Assembly (NCBI RefSeq): GCF_000716445.1 | Contig: NZ_JNWK01000013.1 | Coordinates: 62,001-126,000, forward strand | DNA from: Streptomyces wedmorensis | GTDB lineage: Bacteria; Actinomycetota; Actinomycetes; Streptomycetales; Streptomycetaceae | Direction of reading: 5' to 3' | Length of the DNA: 64,000 nucleotides | Part shown: positions 7,793 to 15,792 of the stretch, piece after piece | Layout of the letters: each line of letters starts with the position of its first letter | How positions within the stretch are numbered: the first letter of the stretch is position 1 | Notes under the pieces: generated by a model | Seen by the model: only the letters and a program-made list of their open reading frames with translations | Told to the model about the DNA's origin: nothing | Database searches by the model: none | Position numbers and translations under genes: made by a program

Positions 7793-9958
7793 TCAGGCGC
7801 AAGCGTCGGCGTTGAGCGTGAAGGCCGTGGGGGAGGGAGCCGAGCCGGTATGGGTTCCCTGGACTCCGAAGCTCACGGTCGCCCCCGGGGCGATCGTCCG
7901 GTTCCAGTCCGTGTGGCGGGCGCTGACGGCGGTGCCGCTCTGGGTGACGGCGGCGTTCCACGAGCTCGTGACGCGCTGGCCGGCCGGGTAGGTCCAGGCC
8001 AGCTGCCATCCGTCCACGGCCGTCGGACCGGTGTTCTTGACGGTGATGTTCGCGGTGAAGCCGGTGCTCCAGACGTTGCTCACCGCGTACGTCACCGTGC
8101 AGGAGGCGGTGGGCGGTTCGCCGCCGGCGGAGGTCCGCTCGGCGGCGTAGGCGGCGAGCCAGGCCAGCGGCGCGTTCCAGTTGACCGCCACCTCGTTGGT
8201 CGAGTACGAGTCGATGTGGTCGACGTAGCAGGCGGCGGGGGCGCAGCCGCGCAGCGTCTCCTGGGCCACGGGGTCCTGGAGCGCGCTGTTGGGGCCGCCC
8301 GCGAGCGAACCGGCGGGCGGGTGGGGCAGCGAGGCGTCCAGCTGGTGTGCCCAGAAGCGGTGGTGCTGGTTCTGCGAAGACGTCTCGCCGTGGCCGGTGA
8401 CGTAGGACACGCCCAGGGCGTTGCGCCCCAGCAGGTAGTCCATGGTCTCCAGGGCACCGGCGCGGTAGCGCGCGTCGCCCGTCAGCTCCCCGGCGACGGC
8501 CATGACGATGGCGTCGTTGGCGACCGCACCGTTCGATCCCCAGAAGTAGCCGTCGGCGGGGACGGGTACGGCGTACCCCTGGGCGGCCATCCTGGACAGG
8601 TAGCCGTCGGCCGCGGCGGTCACCGAGGTGCGGATCCAGGCCGTGTCGGCGGCGGGCAGCCCGTTCGGGACGGTGGCCAGGACGAGCCGGCCGAGTGCGG
8701 CGGTGTCCGCCCAGCCGAAACCGTACGGGCTGAAGGCGTCTGCGGAGGTGTGCCAGGACGAGGAGGTGACCGCGTCCCGGTAGGCGCTCTCGCCGGTCGC
8801 CGCGTACAGCTCGGCCGCGGCCCAGTAGAACTCGTCGGTGACCCGCGTGTCCCCGTAGGCCCCGCCGCCGGTGCTGTCGGAATCCGGTGCGTACATTGCC
8901 GGGCTGGTCCGCGCGGCGCTCCACGCCCGGCGTGCGGCCGACAGGCAGCGGTCGGCGTAGGCGGAGTCGTACGGCCGGAAGACCCGGGCGCACTGCGCGG
9001 CGGCTGCCGCGAGGTTGAGGGTGGCCGCCGTGGACGGGCGGTGCAGCTCGCGTGGCTGGGAATCCTGTTCGGGGCGCGTCGGCATGCCGGTCCAGGCGGC
9101 GTCATGGATCTTGTGGAACGCCATGCCCGCGTGCGGCTCGCCGTCGGGCACCTGCATCCGCATCAGGAAGTCGAGTTCCCACCGCGCCTCGTCGAGGACG
9201 TCGGGTATGCCGTTGCCGCGCTCGGGGACGCGCAGGGTGGAGTCACCCAGCGCTGCGTCCTTGCCCGCTCGCTCGGCCCGCTCGAAGGAGTTGACGAGCA
9301 GCCAGGTGGAGATGCCGCCGTTGACCACGTACTTGCCGTGGTCGCCGGCGTCGTACCAGCCGCCCCTGACATCCTGGGTGTAGTCGCACACTCCGGCCTG
9401 ACACGGGACGGAGACGTCGCCCTTGTTGGGTGCGACGCCGAGGTGTCCGGCCGGGCGTGCGTAGGCGGAACCCACGAGGGAGGCGTCGATCGCGATGCCG
9501 CTGCGCTGGTGGTGGAAGAACGCCATCGTGTCGGAGCGCAGCGTGTCGTAGAGGTCCACGCGGATGTCGAAGGGAGCGCTGCTGCTGCCGTCCACGGTCA
9601 GGACGTATCCGGTGCCCGCCGTCCGGTGCGAGGAGAAGTCCGCCACCTGGACGGACTGTCCAGAGGGGGCGTCCGCGCCGCGCGGGACGGTCGAACCGGA
9701 GGCGACCACCGCCCCGGACGCGTTCCGCACCTGCCAGCCGAGTGCCTGCGTGGCCGTGGTGACGACGGTGGCGCGCTTCGGCCCGTCGGGCAGATAGCCG
9801 ACCTGGTTGACGCGTACGACTGTGGCCGCCGCCGTCGCGGCGGATGCGCCCGCAGCAGCCTCAGCCGGCACAAAACCCCCGATGAGGAGCGCACCCGTCA
9901 GGAGCGTGGCGGAGAGGCGTGCGGGGCGGCGCAGTAACGAAGCCGTGGTGGGGGGCAT
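7793..9958 (-). CDS. Secreted GH9 endoglucanase with C-terminal CBM2
   Basis: A 721-residue secreted cellulase. Order of parts: signal peptide (about 1-35), N-terminal Ig-like domain of GH9 enzymes (about 45-135, starting [15 protein letters not shown]), GH9 catalytic domain (about 136-610) and a CBM2 cellulose-binding module (about 620-721). The catalytic bases are in [12 protein letters not shown] (D203, D206); the conserved [13 protein letters not shown] region and the acid Glu in [12 protein letters not shown] are present. It should cut beta-1,4-glucan internally or processively. Its promoter carries a CebR-type operator, so induction by cello-oligosaccharides is likely. Codon 8 (9935-9937) is TTA, a rare leucine codon in Streptomyces, so translation may also depend on the bldA tRNA. 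Confidence 0.93.
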   Translation of the reverse strand: MPPTTASLLRRPARLSATLLTGALLIGGFVPAEAAAGASAATAAATVVRVNQVGYLPDGPKRATVVTTATQALGWQVRNASGAVVASGSTVPRGADAPSGQSVQVADFSSHRTAGTGYVLTVDGSSSAPFDIRVDLYDTLRSDTMAFFHHQRSGIAIDASLVGSAYARPAGHLGVAPNKGDVSVPCQAGVCDYTQDVRGGWYDAGDHGKYVVNGGISTWLLVNSFERAERAGKDAALGDSTLRVPERGNGIPDVLDEARWELDFLMRMQVPDGEPHAGMAFHKIHDAAWTGMPTRPEQDSQPRELHRPSTAATLNLAAAAAQCARVFRPYDSAYADRCLSAARRAWSAARTSPAMYAPDSDSTGGGAYGDTRVTDEFYWAAAELYAATGESAYRDAVTSSSWHTSADAFSPYGFGWADTAALGRLVLATVPNGLPAADTAWIRTSVTAAADGYLSRMAAQGYAVPVPADGYFWGSNGAVANDAIVMAVAGELTGDARYRAGALETMDYLLGRNALGVSYVTGHGETSSQNQHHRFWAHQLDASLPHPPAGSLAGGPNSALQDPVAQETLRGCAPAACYVDHIDSYSTNEVAVNWNAPLAWLAAYAAERTSAGGEPPTASCTVTYAVSNVWSTGFTANITVKNTGPTAVDGWQLAWTYPAGQRVTSSWNAAVTQSGTAVSARHTDWNRTIAPGATVSFGVQGTHTGSAPSPTAFTLNADACA

Positions 9959-10112
9959 GGGCGGCTCCTACGGGATGTGGGGGTCAGCAGGAAGAAGCGC
10001 TGGTGGCGTCGCGAGCCGGCGGAGAGCCGGGGGTCATCTCGGATGAGCAGGTACTGACTCCCGCCTGCGGCCCACTTCTCCTTCGCCGGCGCCGCTGGTG
10101 GGGCACAGCCGG

Positions 10113-10126
10113 TGGGAGCGCTCCCA
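10113..10126. promoter_or_regulatory. CebR-type operator upstream of GH9
   Basis: TGGGAGCGCTCCCA is a perfect 14-bp palindrome identical to the known CebR box consensus of Streptomyces. It lies about 16 bp downstream of the predicted -10 element, a position suited to repression. Confidence 0.88.
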
Positions 10127-10142
10127 AGAAGATCTGCAGCGG

Positions 10143-10171
10143 ACATTAGTGACGCCCGGAGCCGTCGTCAA
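10143..10171 (-). promoter_or_regulatory. Predicted promoter of the GH9 gene
   Basis: Read on the minus strand: TTGACG (10171-10166), a 17-bp spacer and TAATGT (10148-10143). This is a good sigma-70-like pair immediately upstream of the CebR box. The 9959-10254 gap otherwise contains only the GH9 leader. Confidence 0.6.
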
Positions 10172-10254
10172 CGGTCCCGACGCGGGCACCACGAAGTCGG
10201 CTGCCCGTCGAAGCGCGACGCGCGAGATCCACCGGGGTAGCGTTCGGCGCGCTG

Positions 10255-11082
10255 GTGCAGGTGACCCACCCGTCGCGAGGGAAGGAACGGACACTGGCCC
10301 CCCAGCCGGCGGAGACGCTCTCCGTGGCCCTGCTCGTTCTCGTGCTGGCCTGTGCGGTCACGCGCCCTTTCGGGTGGCCGGAGGCGGTCGTGGCCGTCCC
10401 GGCCGCAGTCGTGGTGATCGCAACCGGAGCCGTCTCCTACGGCGACGCACTGGCGGAGGCGGAACGGCTCGCGCCGGTGATCGGGTTCTTGGCGGCCGTA
10501 CTGGTGCTGGCCCAGCTCTGTGACGACGAGGGGTTGTTCCAGGCATGTGGAGCCTGGATGGCGCGTACGGCGGCGGGTCGGCCACGCCGGCTCCTCACCC
10601 AGGTGTTCCTGGCCGCGTCGGCGATCACGGCGGTGCTCAGCCTGGATGCCACGGTGGTGCTGCTCACGCCTGTGGTGTTCGCCACCGCGGCCCGGATCGG
10701 CGCCCGGCCGAAGCCACACGTCTATGCCTGCACCCACCTGTCCAACACGGCCTCCCTGTTGCTGCCCGTCTCCAACCTCACCAATCTGCTCGCCTTCGCC
10801 GCCAGCGGGCTCAGCTTCACCCGGTTCGCCGCGCTGATGGCCCTGCCGTGGGCGGTGGCGATCGGCGTCGAGTACCTGGTCCTCCGGCGTTTCTTCGCCA
10901 CCGACCTGGACGCCGGGGCGCGGGCGCCCGCCGCCGTCGAACCGCCGCCACTGCCGCTGTTCGCCCTGGTGACCGTGGGATGCGCGCTCGTGGGCTTCGT
11001 GCTGACCTCGATGGCCGGCGTCGACCCGGCGTGGGCCGTCCTGGCACTGTGGCTCTCGCTGACCGTCATCGGAGGAGGCTGA
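10255..11082 (+). CDS. SLC13/ArsB-type transporter, C-terminally truncated
   Basis: A 275-residue membrane protein resembling the N-terminal two thirds of SLC13/ArsB-type permeases found in Streptomyces. Features include about seven hydrophobic segments, the motif ITAVLSLDATVVLLTPVVFATA and NTASLLLPVSNLTNLLAF. Intact relatives are usually about 400 residues. Here the sequence diverges after VDPAWAV and stops 12 residues later, so the C-terminal helices are missing and transport function is doubtful. The GTG at 10255 is tentative; another GTG is at 10261, and a GGGAAGGA element further in is not followed by a normal start. Five bases separate its stop from the universal stress protein start, whose ribosome site lies inside its last codons. 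Confidence 0.6.
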   Translation: MQVTHPSRGKERTLAPQPAETLSVALLVLVLACAVTRPFGWPEAVVAVPAAVVVIATGAVSYGDALAEAERLAPVIGFLAAVLVLAQLCDDEGLFQACGAWMARTAAGRPRRLLTQVFLAASAITAVLSLDATVVLLTPVVFATAARIGARPKPHVYACTHLSNTASLLLPVSNLTNLLAFAASGLSFTRFAALMALPWAVAIGVEYLVLRRFFATDLDAGARAPAAVEPPPLPLFALVTVGCALVGFVLTSMAGVDPAWAVLALWLSLTVIGGG

Positions 11083-11087
11083 TACCC

Positions 11088-11609
11088 ATGGCCGTGGTCG
11101 TCTGGATCGCCGAGGGCACCTGGCCCGCCTGTGTGGACGCCGCCCGCGCGCACACCCCGGCGGACGCCGAGACCGTCCTGCTGCACGTCACCTCGGTCGA
11201 CGTCCCGGGTGCGGCCCATGGCGCTTTCGCCGGGCTCATGGGCCGTGGCCACCCCTCGGGGAACCGTCCTGCCGAAGGCTGGGGGAGGGACCCCGGAACG
11301 CACCTGGAACACCTCGCGGCCGACTCCGCGCGGCAGTTGCTCCAGGATGCCGCCGACCGTCTGGGGCGCCCCTGCACGCGTACCGAGCGCACCGGACGAG
11401 TCGAGTGCGAGGTCGTCGCCGCGGCCGAGGGGTGTGACCTGCTGATCCTGGCCCGGGACGGCGACCGTGCCCACCTCGGACCGCACAGCCTCGGTCCCGC
11501 CGCACGCTTCGTCGTCGACCACGCCCCCTGCCCGGTGCTGCTCGTGTGGCCCGAACCGCCGCCGGGACCGCCCACTTCGCCGCCTCCTCTTCCGCGTCGT
11601 ACCGGCTGA
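11088..11609 (+). CDS. Universal stress protein family protein
   Basis: A 173-residue cytoplasmic protein with a UspA-like arrangement: N-terminal strand VVVWIAEGTW, middle helices, LLILARDGD and a C-terminal HSLGPAARFVVDHAPCPVLLVWP typical of the family's nucleotide-binding loop and last strand. The ATG at 11088 has a GGAGGAGG ribosome site 9 bp upstream, inside the end of the preceding truncated transporter gene. In other Streptomyces a Usp gene commonly follows this type of permease. The role is probably stress-related or regulatory, with ATP binding uncertain. The Pro-rich tail after residue 160 is likely disordered. Confidence 0.75.
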   Translation: MAVVVWIAEGTWPACVDAARAHTPADAETVLLHVTSVDVPGAAHGAFAGLMGRGHPSGNRPAEGWGRDPGTHLEHLAADSARQLLQDAADRLGRPCTRTERTGRVECEVVAAAEGCDLLILARDGDRAHLGPHSLGPAARFVVDHAPCPVLLVWPEPPPGPPTSPPPLPRRTG

Positions 11610-11689
11610 CGGGCGACGAACCGCCGGCCGGCGGGGCCGGTCACGCGCCCTGCTTCCGCGCGAGGCCGGCCGCGAGCGGGAGGCTTGCT

Positions 11690-11734
11690 GTGGCCGATGT
11701 GGCCGATGTGGCCGATGTGGCCGATGTGGCCGAC
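11690..11734. repeat. Five tandem 9-bp repeats (GTGGCCGAT)
   Basis: Four exact copies and one copy with a single change (GTGGCCGAC) lie end to end in the 147-bp gap between the convergent universal stress protein and GH6 genes. No gene is supported there. A short inverted repeat (GCTGAG/CTCAGC, 11745-11761) next to the GH6 stop is a weak terminator candidate. Confidence 0.85.
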
Positions 11735-11756
11735 GTGGAAGGGGGCTGAGCGGGAC

Positions 11757-13037
11757 TCAGCGGTTGAAGGTCAGCCGGGGTGCCGCGTTGCGGGCCAGCG
11801 TGTGGGCCTGGTCGGGCCACCAGGTGCCGGCCGGCGGGTCGACGATGCCGTACTCGGGGTCGATCGTGCCGCCGGTGTTGCGCGTGCAGCTGCCGTCGGA
11901 CTCGCCGGGGATCTTGACCCACAGATAGGCGTCGACGAGCGGGACACCGGTGTCGGCGGTCGGGCGCGCGCCGAGGCCGCGGCCGGGCGCGTTGCACCAG
12001 ATCTCCGGGTCGCCGGTGTACTTGCCGGGCTCCGGGGTCCAGGCGCCCAGACCGTTGCGGCTGGTGTCGATGACGAAGTGGTGCAGGGCGTCGTTCGGCG
12101 GGGTGCCCACGTTCTGGTCGAACCAGGCGTCGGTCCAGCGCCAGGTGGCCGGGTCGGCGGAGTCGACCGCGTTGCCCGGGGCGCCGTCGTTGGGCGCGGC
12201 GGGCGAGTAGTACTGGGTGGCGCACCAGTCGGTGTGGCCGCGGGCGTGCTCGGGTCCTTCGGTGGCGAACCACATGCACTTGGCTATCCAGCCGCCGTAG
12301 CGCGCGTTGTGATCGGTGGGGTGGGTGTTGGACACGTTGAGGGCGAAGCCGTCGCTGTCCTGGACACCGGCGTCGAGCAGTCGTCGCGCCATGTCGCCGA
12401 CGGGCCGCCACAGGACGTTGCCCGCGTCGAGGTAGACCGCGGTGCGGGCCTTGGCCTTGATGGTCCTGACGGCGTACGCGAGGTCGGCGACGCGGGTCGC
12501 CGTGAGTTCGCCGGTCGGGTCCACGCCCGGCCCGCAGTCGCTCGGGAGGAGGGCCAGGCCGTCGGGCTCGACCACGACGACGGCCTTGCTGTCGCCGATG
12601 CCGGCGGCGAAGGCGTCGATCCACTGCCGGTAGGCGGCGGAGGACGCGGCGCCGCCGCTGGAGTACTGGGTGCAGTCCCGGCCCGGCACGTTGTAGGCGA
12701 CCAGGACCGGCGTCCGGTTCACCAGCCGGGCCTCGCGGACGAGGCTTCTCACCTCGGTCCGGACCTCGTCGGGTGTGCCTTCGGTGAACCAATCGGCCTG
12801 CGGCCAGCTCGCGAGCCTGGCCATGTTCAGGGCGTTCGCGAAGTCGCCGTTCCCGAGGTCGGTGAGCGCCTGCTTGGCGGCCTTGCTGTGCGGGTCCACG
12901 TAGAACCTCGTGGCCGGGGTGAGCGCGTCCGCGACGGGTGCGGCCTGCGCCTGCGCCTGCGTCGCGATGAGGGCGGCACAGGCCGCGAGCGCCGCGAGGG
13001 CGGCGGTCGTACGGCGCCGGAGGCTGCGTGGATTCAT
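11757..13037 (-). CDS. Secreted GH6 cellulase (426 aa)
   Basis: A GH6 enzyme (endoglucanase or cellobiohydrolase) with a Sec signal (about 1-33) and a single catalytic domain; no cellulose-binding module is present. Recognisable GH6 elements are PVLVAYNVPGRDC (catalytic Asp region), VVVEPDGLALL (active-site Glu/Asp pair), FALNVSNTHP, FVIDTSRNG and the substrate-tunnel region VKIPGESDGSC with the conserved lysine and glutamate. The extra segments around PEIWCNAPGRGLG and the overall length fit the larger, cellobiohydrolase-type subgroup, but mode of action is inferred. It lies 94 bp downstream of a second GH6 gene in the same direction with no promoter motif or CebR box between, so the two are probably one CebR-controlled transcript. 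Confidence 0.92.
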   Translation of the reverse strand: MNPRSLRRRTTAALAALAACAALIATQAQAQAAPVADALTPATRFYVDPHSKAAKQALTDLGNGDFANALNMARLASWPQADWFTEGTPDEVRTEVRSLVREARLVNRTPVLVAYNVPGRDCTQYSSGGAASSAAYRQWIDAFAAGIGDSKAVVVVEPDGLALLPSDCGPGVDPTGELTATRVADLAYAVRTIKAKARTAVYLDAGNVLWRPVGDMARRLLDAGVQDSDGFALNVSNTHPTDHNARYGGWIAKCMWFATEGPEHARGHTDWCATQYYSPAAPNDGAPGNAVDSADPATWRWTDAWFDQNVGTPPNDALHHFVIDTSRNGLGAWTPEPGKYTGDPEIWCNAPGRGLGARPTADTGVPLVDAYLWVKIPGESDGSCTRNTGGTIDPEYGIVDPPAGTWWPDQAHTLARNAAPRLTFNR

Positions 13038-13131
13038 GGGGGCTCCTGGTCGGAGGGATGGGGCGAGGAGGGCCGGTGGTGCCTGTGGCCCGGTCGCGGG
13101 GCGGCGGATACCGGGCCACAGGAGTCGGATG

Positions 13132-14097
13132 TCAGTAGCCGTAGATCATCTTGTAGGCGGCCTCCGGGAGGAACTGGCCGGCCGTGGAACCGGTTCCGAC
13201 GCCACAGTTGCCGTCGGACTCGCCCGGGGCCTTGATCCACAGCAGCATCTCGGCGCCGCCGCCCAGCCGGGTGGGCGTGCCGATGCGGCGGCCGGCCGCG
13301 TTGCACCACTCGCCGTTGGAGCCGTTGCCGTTGCGGCTGGTGTCGACGACGAACGGCTTGGTGTAGCCGTAGCGGGCGGCCAGTTCGCTGTTGACGGCGT
13401 TGCCGTAGGCGGTGTTCTGGGCGGTGGTGTAGTAGTTCGAGATGTTGAGGGAGAAGCCGTGCGCCTGTCGGAGCCCGGCTTCGTGGAGGCGCTGGGCCAT
13501 CGTCGCCGCGCTCACCCAGCCGGGGTTGCCGGCGTCGAGGTAGACCCAGGTGTTGGGGGCCTGGCGGTTGAACTCGGCGAGGGCGCCGCTGATCATGCCC
13601 TGGCGTTCGCGGATCTGGGTCTGGTTCAGGCAGCCGTAGTCCGCGAGGGAGTCGGGTTCGAGGACGACGACGGCCGGGCGGTTGGCGATTCCGCCGGCGA
13701 ACTGCGCGATCCAGGTCGCGTAGGCGGAGGCCGACGAGGCTCCGCCTCCGGAGTGCCCGCCGCACGAGTCGCGGAGGTAGATGTTGTACGCGACCAGGAC
13801 GGGCAGCTTGTCGTGGAAGTCCGCTGCGCCGACGTACGCGCCCGCCGCGGTGCCGATCGTGCCGCTCCAGGCGCCGAACCAGCGGGCCATGGGCGTGTTG
13901 GCGAGGGAGGTGTTGATCGCGGGGGCCCGGCCGTCGCCGGGGTTGGCGGCGACCCACTTCCTCGCGCTGGAGTCCGGGTCCGTGTAGAACCCGCTGGTCA
14001 TGGTGGTGGGATCCGCAGCGTGGGCGGACGGGGCGACGGCGAGCGCCAACGGCAGTGCGGAGAGGGCTGCGACGAGGGCGCGGATTCTGCGGCGCAT
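13132..14097 (-). CDS. Secreted GH6 endoglucanase (321 aa)
   Basis: A compact GH6 enzyme. The ATG at 14097 (MRRRIRAL) is chosen because it starts a normal signal peptide (about 1-27, ending AHAAD) and has a GAGG site upstream; the longer frames run into the promoter and operators. GH6 features are LVAYNIYLRDC-type sequence (here NIYLRDS with CGGHSGG following), VVVLEPDSLADYGC, FSLNISNYY, FVVDTSRNG and IKAPGESDGNC. The short length fits the endoglucanase subgroup. No binding module. It is the first gene of a two-GH6 transcript whose leader carries two adjacent CebR boxes, so cellobiose or cellotriose should induce it. Confidence 0.92.
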   Translation of the reverse strand: MRRRIRALVAALSALPLALAVAPSAHAADPTTMTSGFYTDPDSSARKWVAANPGDGRAPAINTSLANTPMARWFGAWSGTIGTAAGAYVGAADFHDKLPVLVAYNIYLRDSCGGHSGGGASSASAYATWIAQFAGGIANRPAVVVLEPDSLADYGCLNQTQIRERQGMISGALAEFNRQAPNTWVYLDAGNPGWVSAATMAQRLHEAGLRQAHGFSLNISNYYTTAQNTAYGNAVNSELAARYGYTKPFVVDTSRNGNGSNGEWCNAAGRRIGTPTRLGGGAEMLLWIKAPGESDGNCGVGTGSTAGQFLPEAAYKMIYGY

Positions 14098-14258
14098 GGC
14101 TGTACCTCGATTTCCTGACGGCGGACGCGTCGACCGCTCTCGTCCCGAGCGGTGCGACGCGGTGAGGAATTGCGGTGGTACGAAGTTCTCCGTGCGGCGG
14201 CTCACGGAGGCGGCGCCCCGGCGGGGACACCAGCGCACTCCGGACGCACAAGAGCCGG

Positions 14259-14287
14259 TGGAAGCGCTCCCACTGGAAGCGTTCCCA
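14259..14287. promoter_or_regulatory. Two adjacent CebR-type operators upstream of the GH6 genes
   Basis: TGGAAGCGCTCCCA (14259-14272) and TGGAAGCGTTCCCA (14274-14287) differ from the 14-bp CebR box by one and two bases. They are 15 bp apart centre to centre and lie in the GH6 leader, about 33 bp downstream of the -10. Paired sites suggest cooperative binding. Confidence 0.85.
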
Positions 14288-14319
14288 GGCCATGATCTGT
14301 GGGGCCGAGGTGTGGCCGT

Positions 14320-14349
14320 ATCGTGTGATGCGCCCATCGAGACTGTCAA
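14320..14349 (-). promoter_or_regulatory. Predicted promoter of the GH6 operon
   Basis: On the minus strand TTGACA (14349-14344), an 18-bp spacer and CACGAT (14325-14320). The -35 is perfect and the -10 weak. It is back to back with the cebR promoter in the 362-bp gap 14098-14459, which holds regulatory sites and no gene. Confidence 0.5.
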
Positions 14350-14370
14350 GTGCGCCCACTTGAACAGCAC

Positions 14371-14399
14371 TTCACAGGACGAGGGGAAGGGTTTACAGT
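14371..14399 (+). promoter_or_regulatory. Predicted promoter of cebR
   Basis: TTCACA (14371-14376), a 17-bp spacer and TACAGT (14394-14399), followed 8 bp later by a CebR box. The arrangement supports autoregulation. Confidence 0.5.
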
Positions 14400-14407
14400 C
14401 CTGAAAC

Positions 14408-14421
14408 TGGAAGCGCTTCCA
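14408..14421. promoter_or_regulatory. CebR-type operator at the cebR start region
   Basis: TGGAAGCGCTTCCA is a perfect palindrome matching the CebR box at 12 of 14 positions. It sits at the expected transcription start of cebR, so the repressor probably controls its own gene. Confidence 0.8.
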
Positions 14422-14459
14422 GCCTTCCAGGTGTTCAGATGGAGGGAGGAGGGCAGCTC

Positions 14460-15473
14460 ATGGCGCAAGGTGCGCCGAACCGGCAGTCGACACTCGACGA
14501 GGTGGCCGAACTGGCCGGCGTCTCGCGATCGGTGGCCTCGCGTGTGCTCAACAACGCCCCGCACGTCAGCCGCGCGAAACGCGAGGCCGTCGAGCGGGCG
14601 GTCCTTCGACTCGGATACGTGCCGAATCCGACCGCCCGGGCGCTGGCGACCCGTCAGACCGGTGCGGCCGCCCTGGTCGTCTCGGGAGAGGATCCGTCGA
14701 TCTTCGCGGACCCGTTCTTCGCTCAGGTGATCGTGGGTGCCTCGGCCGCGCTGGAGGAGGCCGAACTGCACCTGATGCTGTGTCTGGCGGCCTCCGACCG
14801 GGGGCGCCGGCGCGTGGAGCGGCTTCTCCGGTCCAAGGGGGCCGACGGAGTGATGCTGATGGCGCTGCGCGAGGACGATCCGCTGGCCCGCATGGCGGAA
14901 GAGGCGGAGATTCCCGTGGTGTTCGGCGGGCGCCCGGTCGGTTTGGACCCGCGTTGGTATGTGGACGTGGACAACCTCGGAGGAGCGCGTGCGGCGACCG
15001 AGTACCTGATCTCGCTCGGCCGGACCAGGGTCGTGACGATCTGCGGGCGGCTGGACACCGAGGTGGGGCGCGCCCGTTACCGCGGCTACCAGGACGCCAT
15101 GCTGGCGGCCGGCCTCGAACCGTATCCGCCGGAAGCCGGTGACTTCACCGAGTCGAGCGGCGCGGCCGCCATGGCGGCGCTGTCGGCGCGGCACCCGGAG
15201 CTGGACGGAGTGTTCACCGCCAGCGACAACATGGGGGCCGGGGCGTTGCGCACACTGCGTGATGCCGGCCGCCGCGTCCCCGTCGACGTCGCCGTGATCG
15301 GCTTCGACGACCTGGCCGTGGCCAGGATCTCCGATCCGCCGCTGACCACGGTGCATCAGCCCGTAGAGGGTCTCGGTCGTGAGATGGCGCGCATGCTCGT
15401 CGCGCTCATCAACGGGCAGGCCCCCACCCCACTGATCCTCCCCACGCGTTTGGTCACCCGCGCCAGCGCCTGA
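14460..15473 (+). CDS. cebR: LacI-family repressor of cellulose/cellobiose genes (CebR)
   Basis: A 337-residue LacI/GalR regulator. The ATG at 14460 follows a GGAGGGAGGAG site; an in-frame ATG at 14439 would start inside that site. The N-terminal helix-turn-helix is STLDEVAELAGVSRSVASRVLNN (residues about 10-35, hinge to about 65), and the rest is a periplasmic-binding-protein-like effector domain with GVFTASDNMGAGAL and VIGFDDLAVARISDPPLTTV. Its place directly before cebEFG-bglC and the CebR boxes at its own, the cebE, the GH6 and the GH9 promoters identify it. In Streptomyces CebR is released from DNA by cellobiose or cellotriose. Here it should control transport, beta-glucosidase and at least three secreted cellulases in one locus. 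Confidence 0.92.
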   Translation: MAQGAPNRQSTLDEVAELAGVSRSVASRVLNNAPHVSRAKREAVERAVLRLGYVPNPTARALATRQTGAAALVVSGEDPSIFADPFFAQVIVGASAALEEAELHLMLCLAASDRGRRRVERLLRSKGADGVMLMALREDDPLARMAEEAEIPVVFGGRPVGLDPRWYVDVDNLGGARAATEYLISLGRTRVVTICGRLDTEVGRARYRGYQDAMLAAGLEPYPPEAGDFTESSGAAAMAALSARHPELDGVFTASDNMGAGALRTLRDAGRRVPVDVAVIGFDDLAVARISDPPLTTVHQPVEGLGREMARMLVALINGQAPTPLILPTRLVTRASA

Positions 15474-15487
15474 CGAACCGCCTCCCG

Positions 15488-15511
15488 ACGGGGCCTGGCG
15501 TACGGCCCCGT
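15488..15511 (+). terminator. Stem-loop after cebR
   Basis: Perfect 8-bp arms ACGGGGCC and GGCCCCGT separated by an 8-base loop, 14 bp beyond the cebR stop. This separates cebR from the cebE promoter. Confidence 0.55.
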
Positions 15512-15611
15512 GCTCCGGCCCGCGCTCTGCGTGCGCCCCCCTTCCCGCTCACCCGTGCGCCCTTCCGCGCTCACCCGCGCCCCGCGTACGGCCTGCCCCC
15601 TGCCAGCCGGC

Positions 15612-15640
15612 TTGACAGACCGTCAAGGTGGCGGCAGGGT
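15612..15640 (+). promoter_or_regulatory. Predicted promoter of cebE
   Basis: TTGACA (15612-15617), a 17-bp spacer and CAGGGT (15635-15640) in the 319-bp gap between cebR and cebE. The CebR box begins 16 bp after the -10, across the probable start site. The rest of the gap is leader sequence. Confidence 0.6.
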
Positions 15641-15655
15641 TTCGACGCCACCTTT

Positions 15656-15669
15656 TGGGAGCGCTCCCA
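15656..15669. promoter_or_regulatory. CebR-type operator at the cebE promoter
   Basis: Perfect TGGGAGCGCTCCCA palindrome, identical to the box upstream of GH9, placed just downstream of the predicted -10. Confidence 0.9.
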
Positions 15670-15792
15670 CTCTGGGAAGGAGCTCCAAAAGCATGGCTTC
15701 ACCCCGGCCTTCGAAGGCCGCCTCCCACGCCGACCGCCATCGAAGCGACCTGTCGGCGTACCTCCAGCCCCCTGACGCATCGAGGAGATGCC

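Noticed and set aside
7736..9937. A 733-codon open frame on the plus strand opposite the GH9 gene, and many similar long antisense frames
   Set aside because: High GC suppresses stop codons in several frames. These frames show no family resemblance and have biased composition (Gly/Arg/Val-rich), while the opposite strand encodes clear conserved enzymes.
11690..11734. Tandem repeats as a CRISPR array
   Set aside because: Units are 9 bp, directly adjacent, with no spacers and no cas genes in the window.
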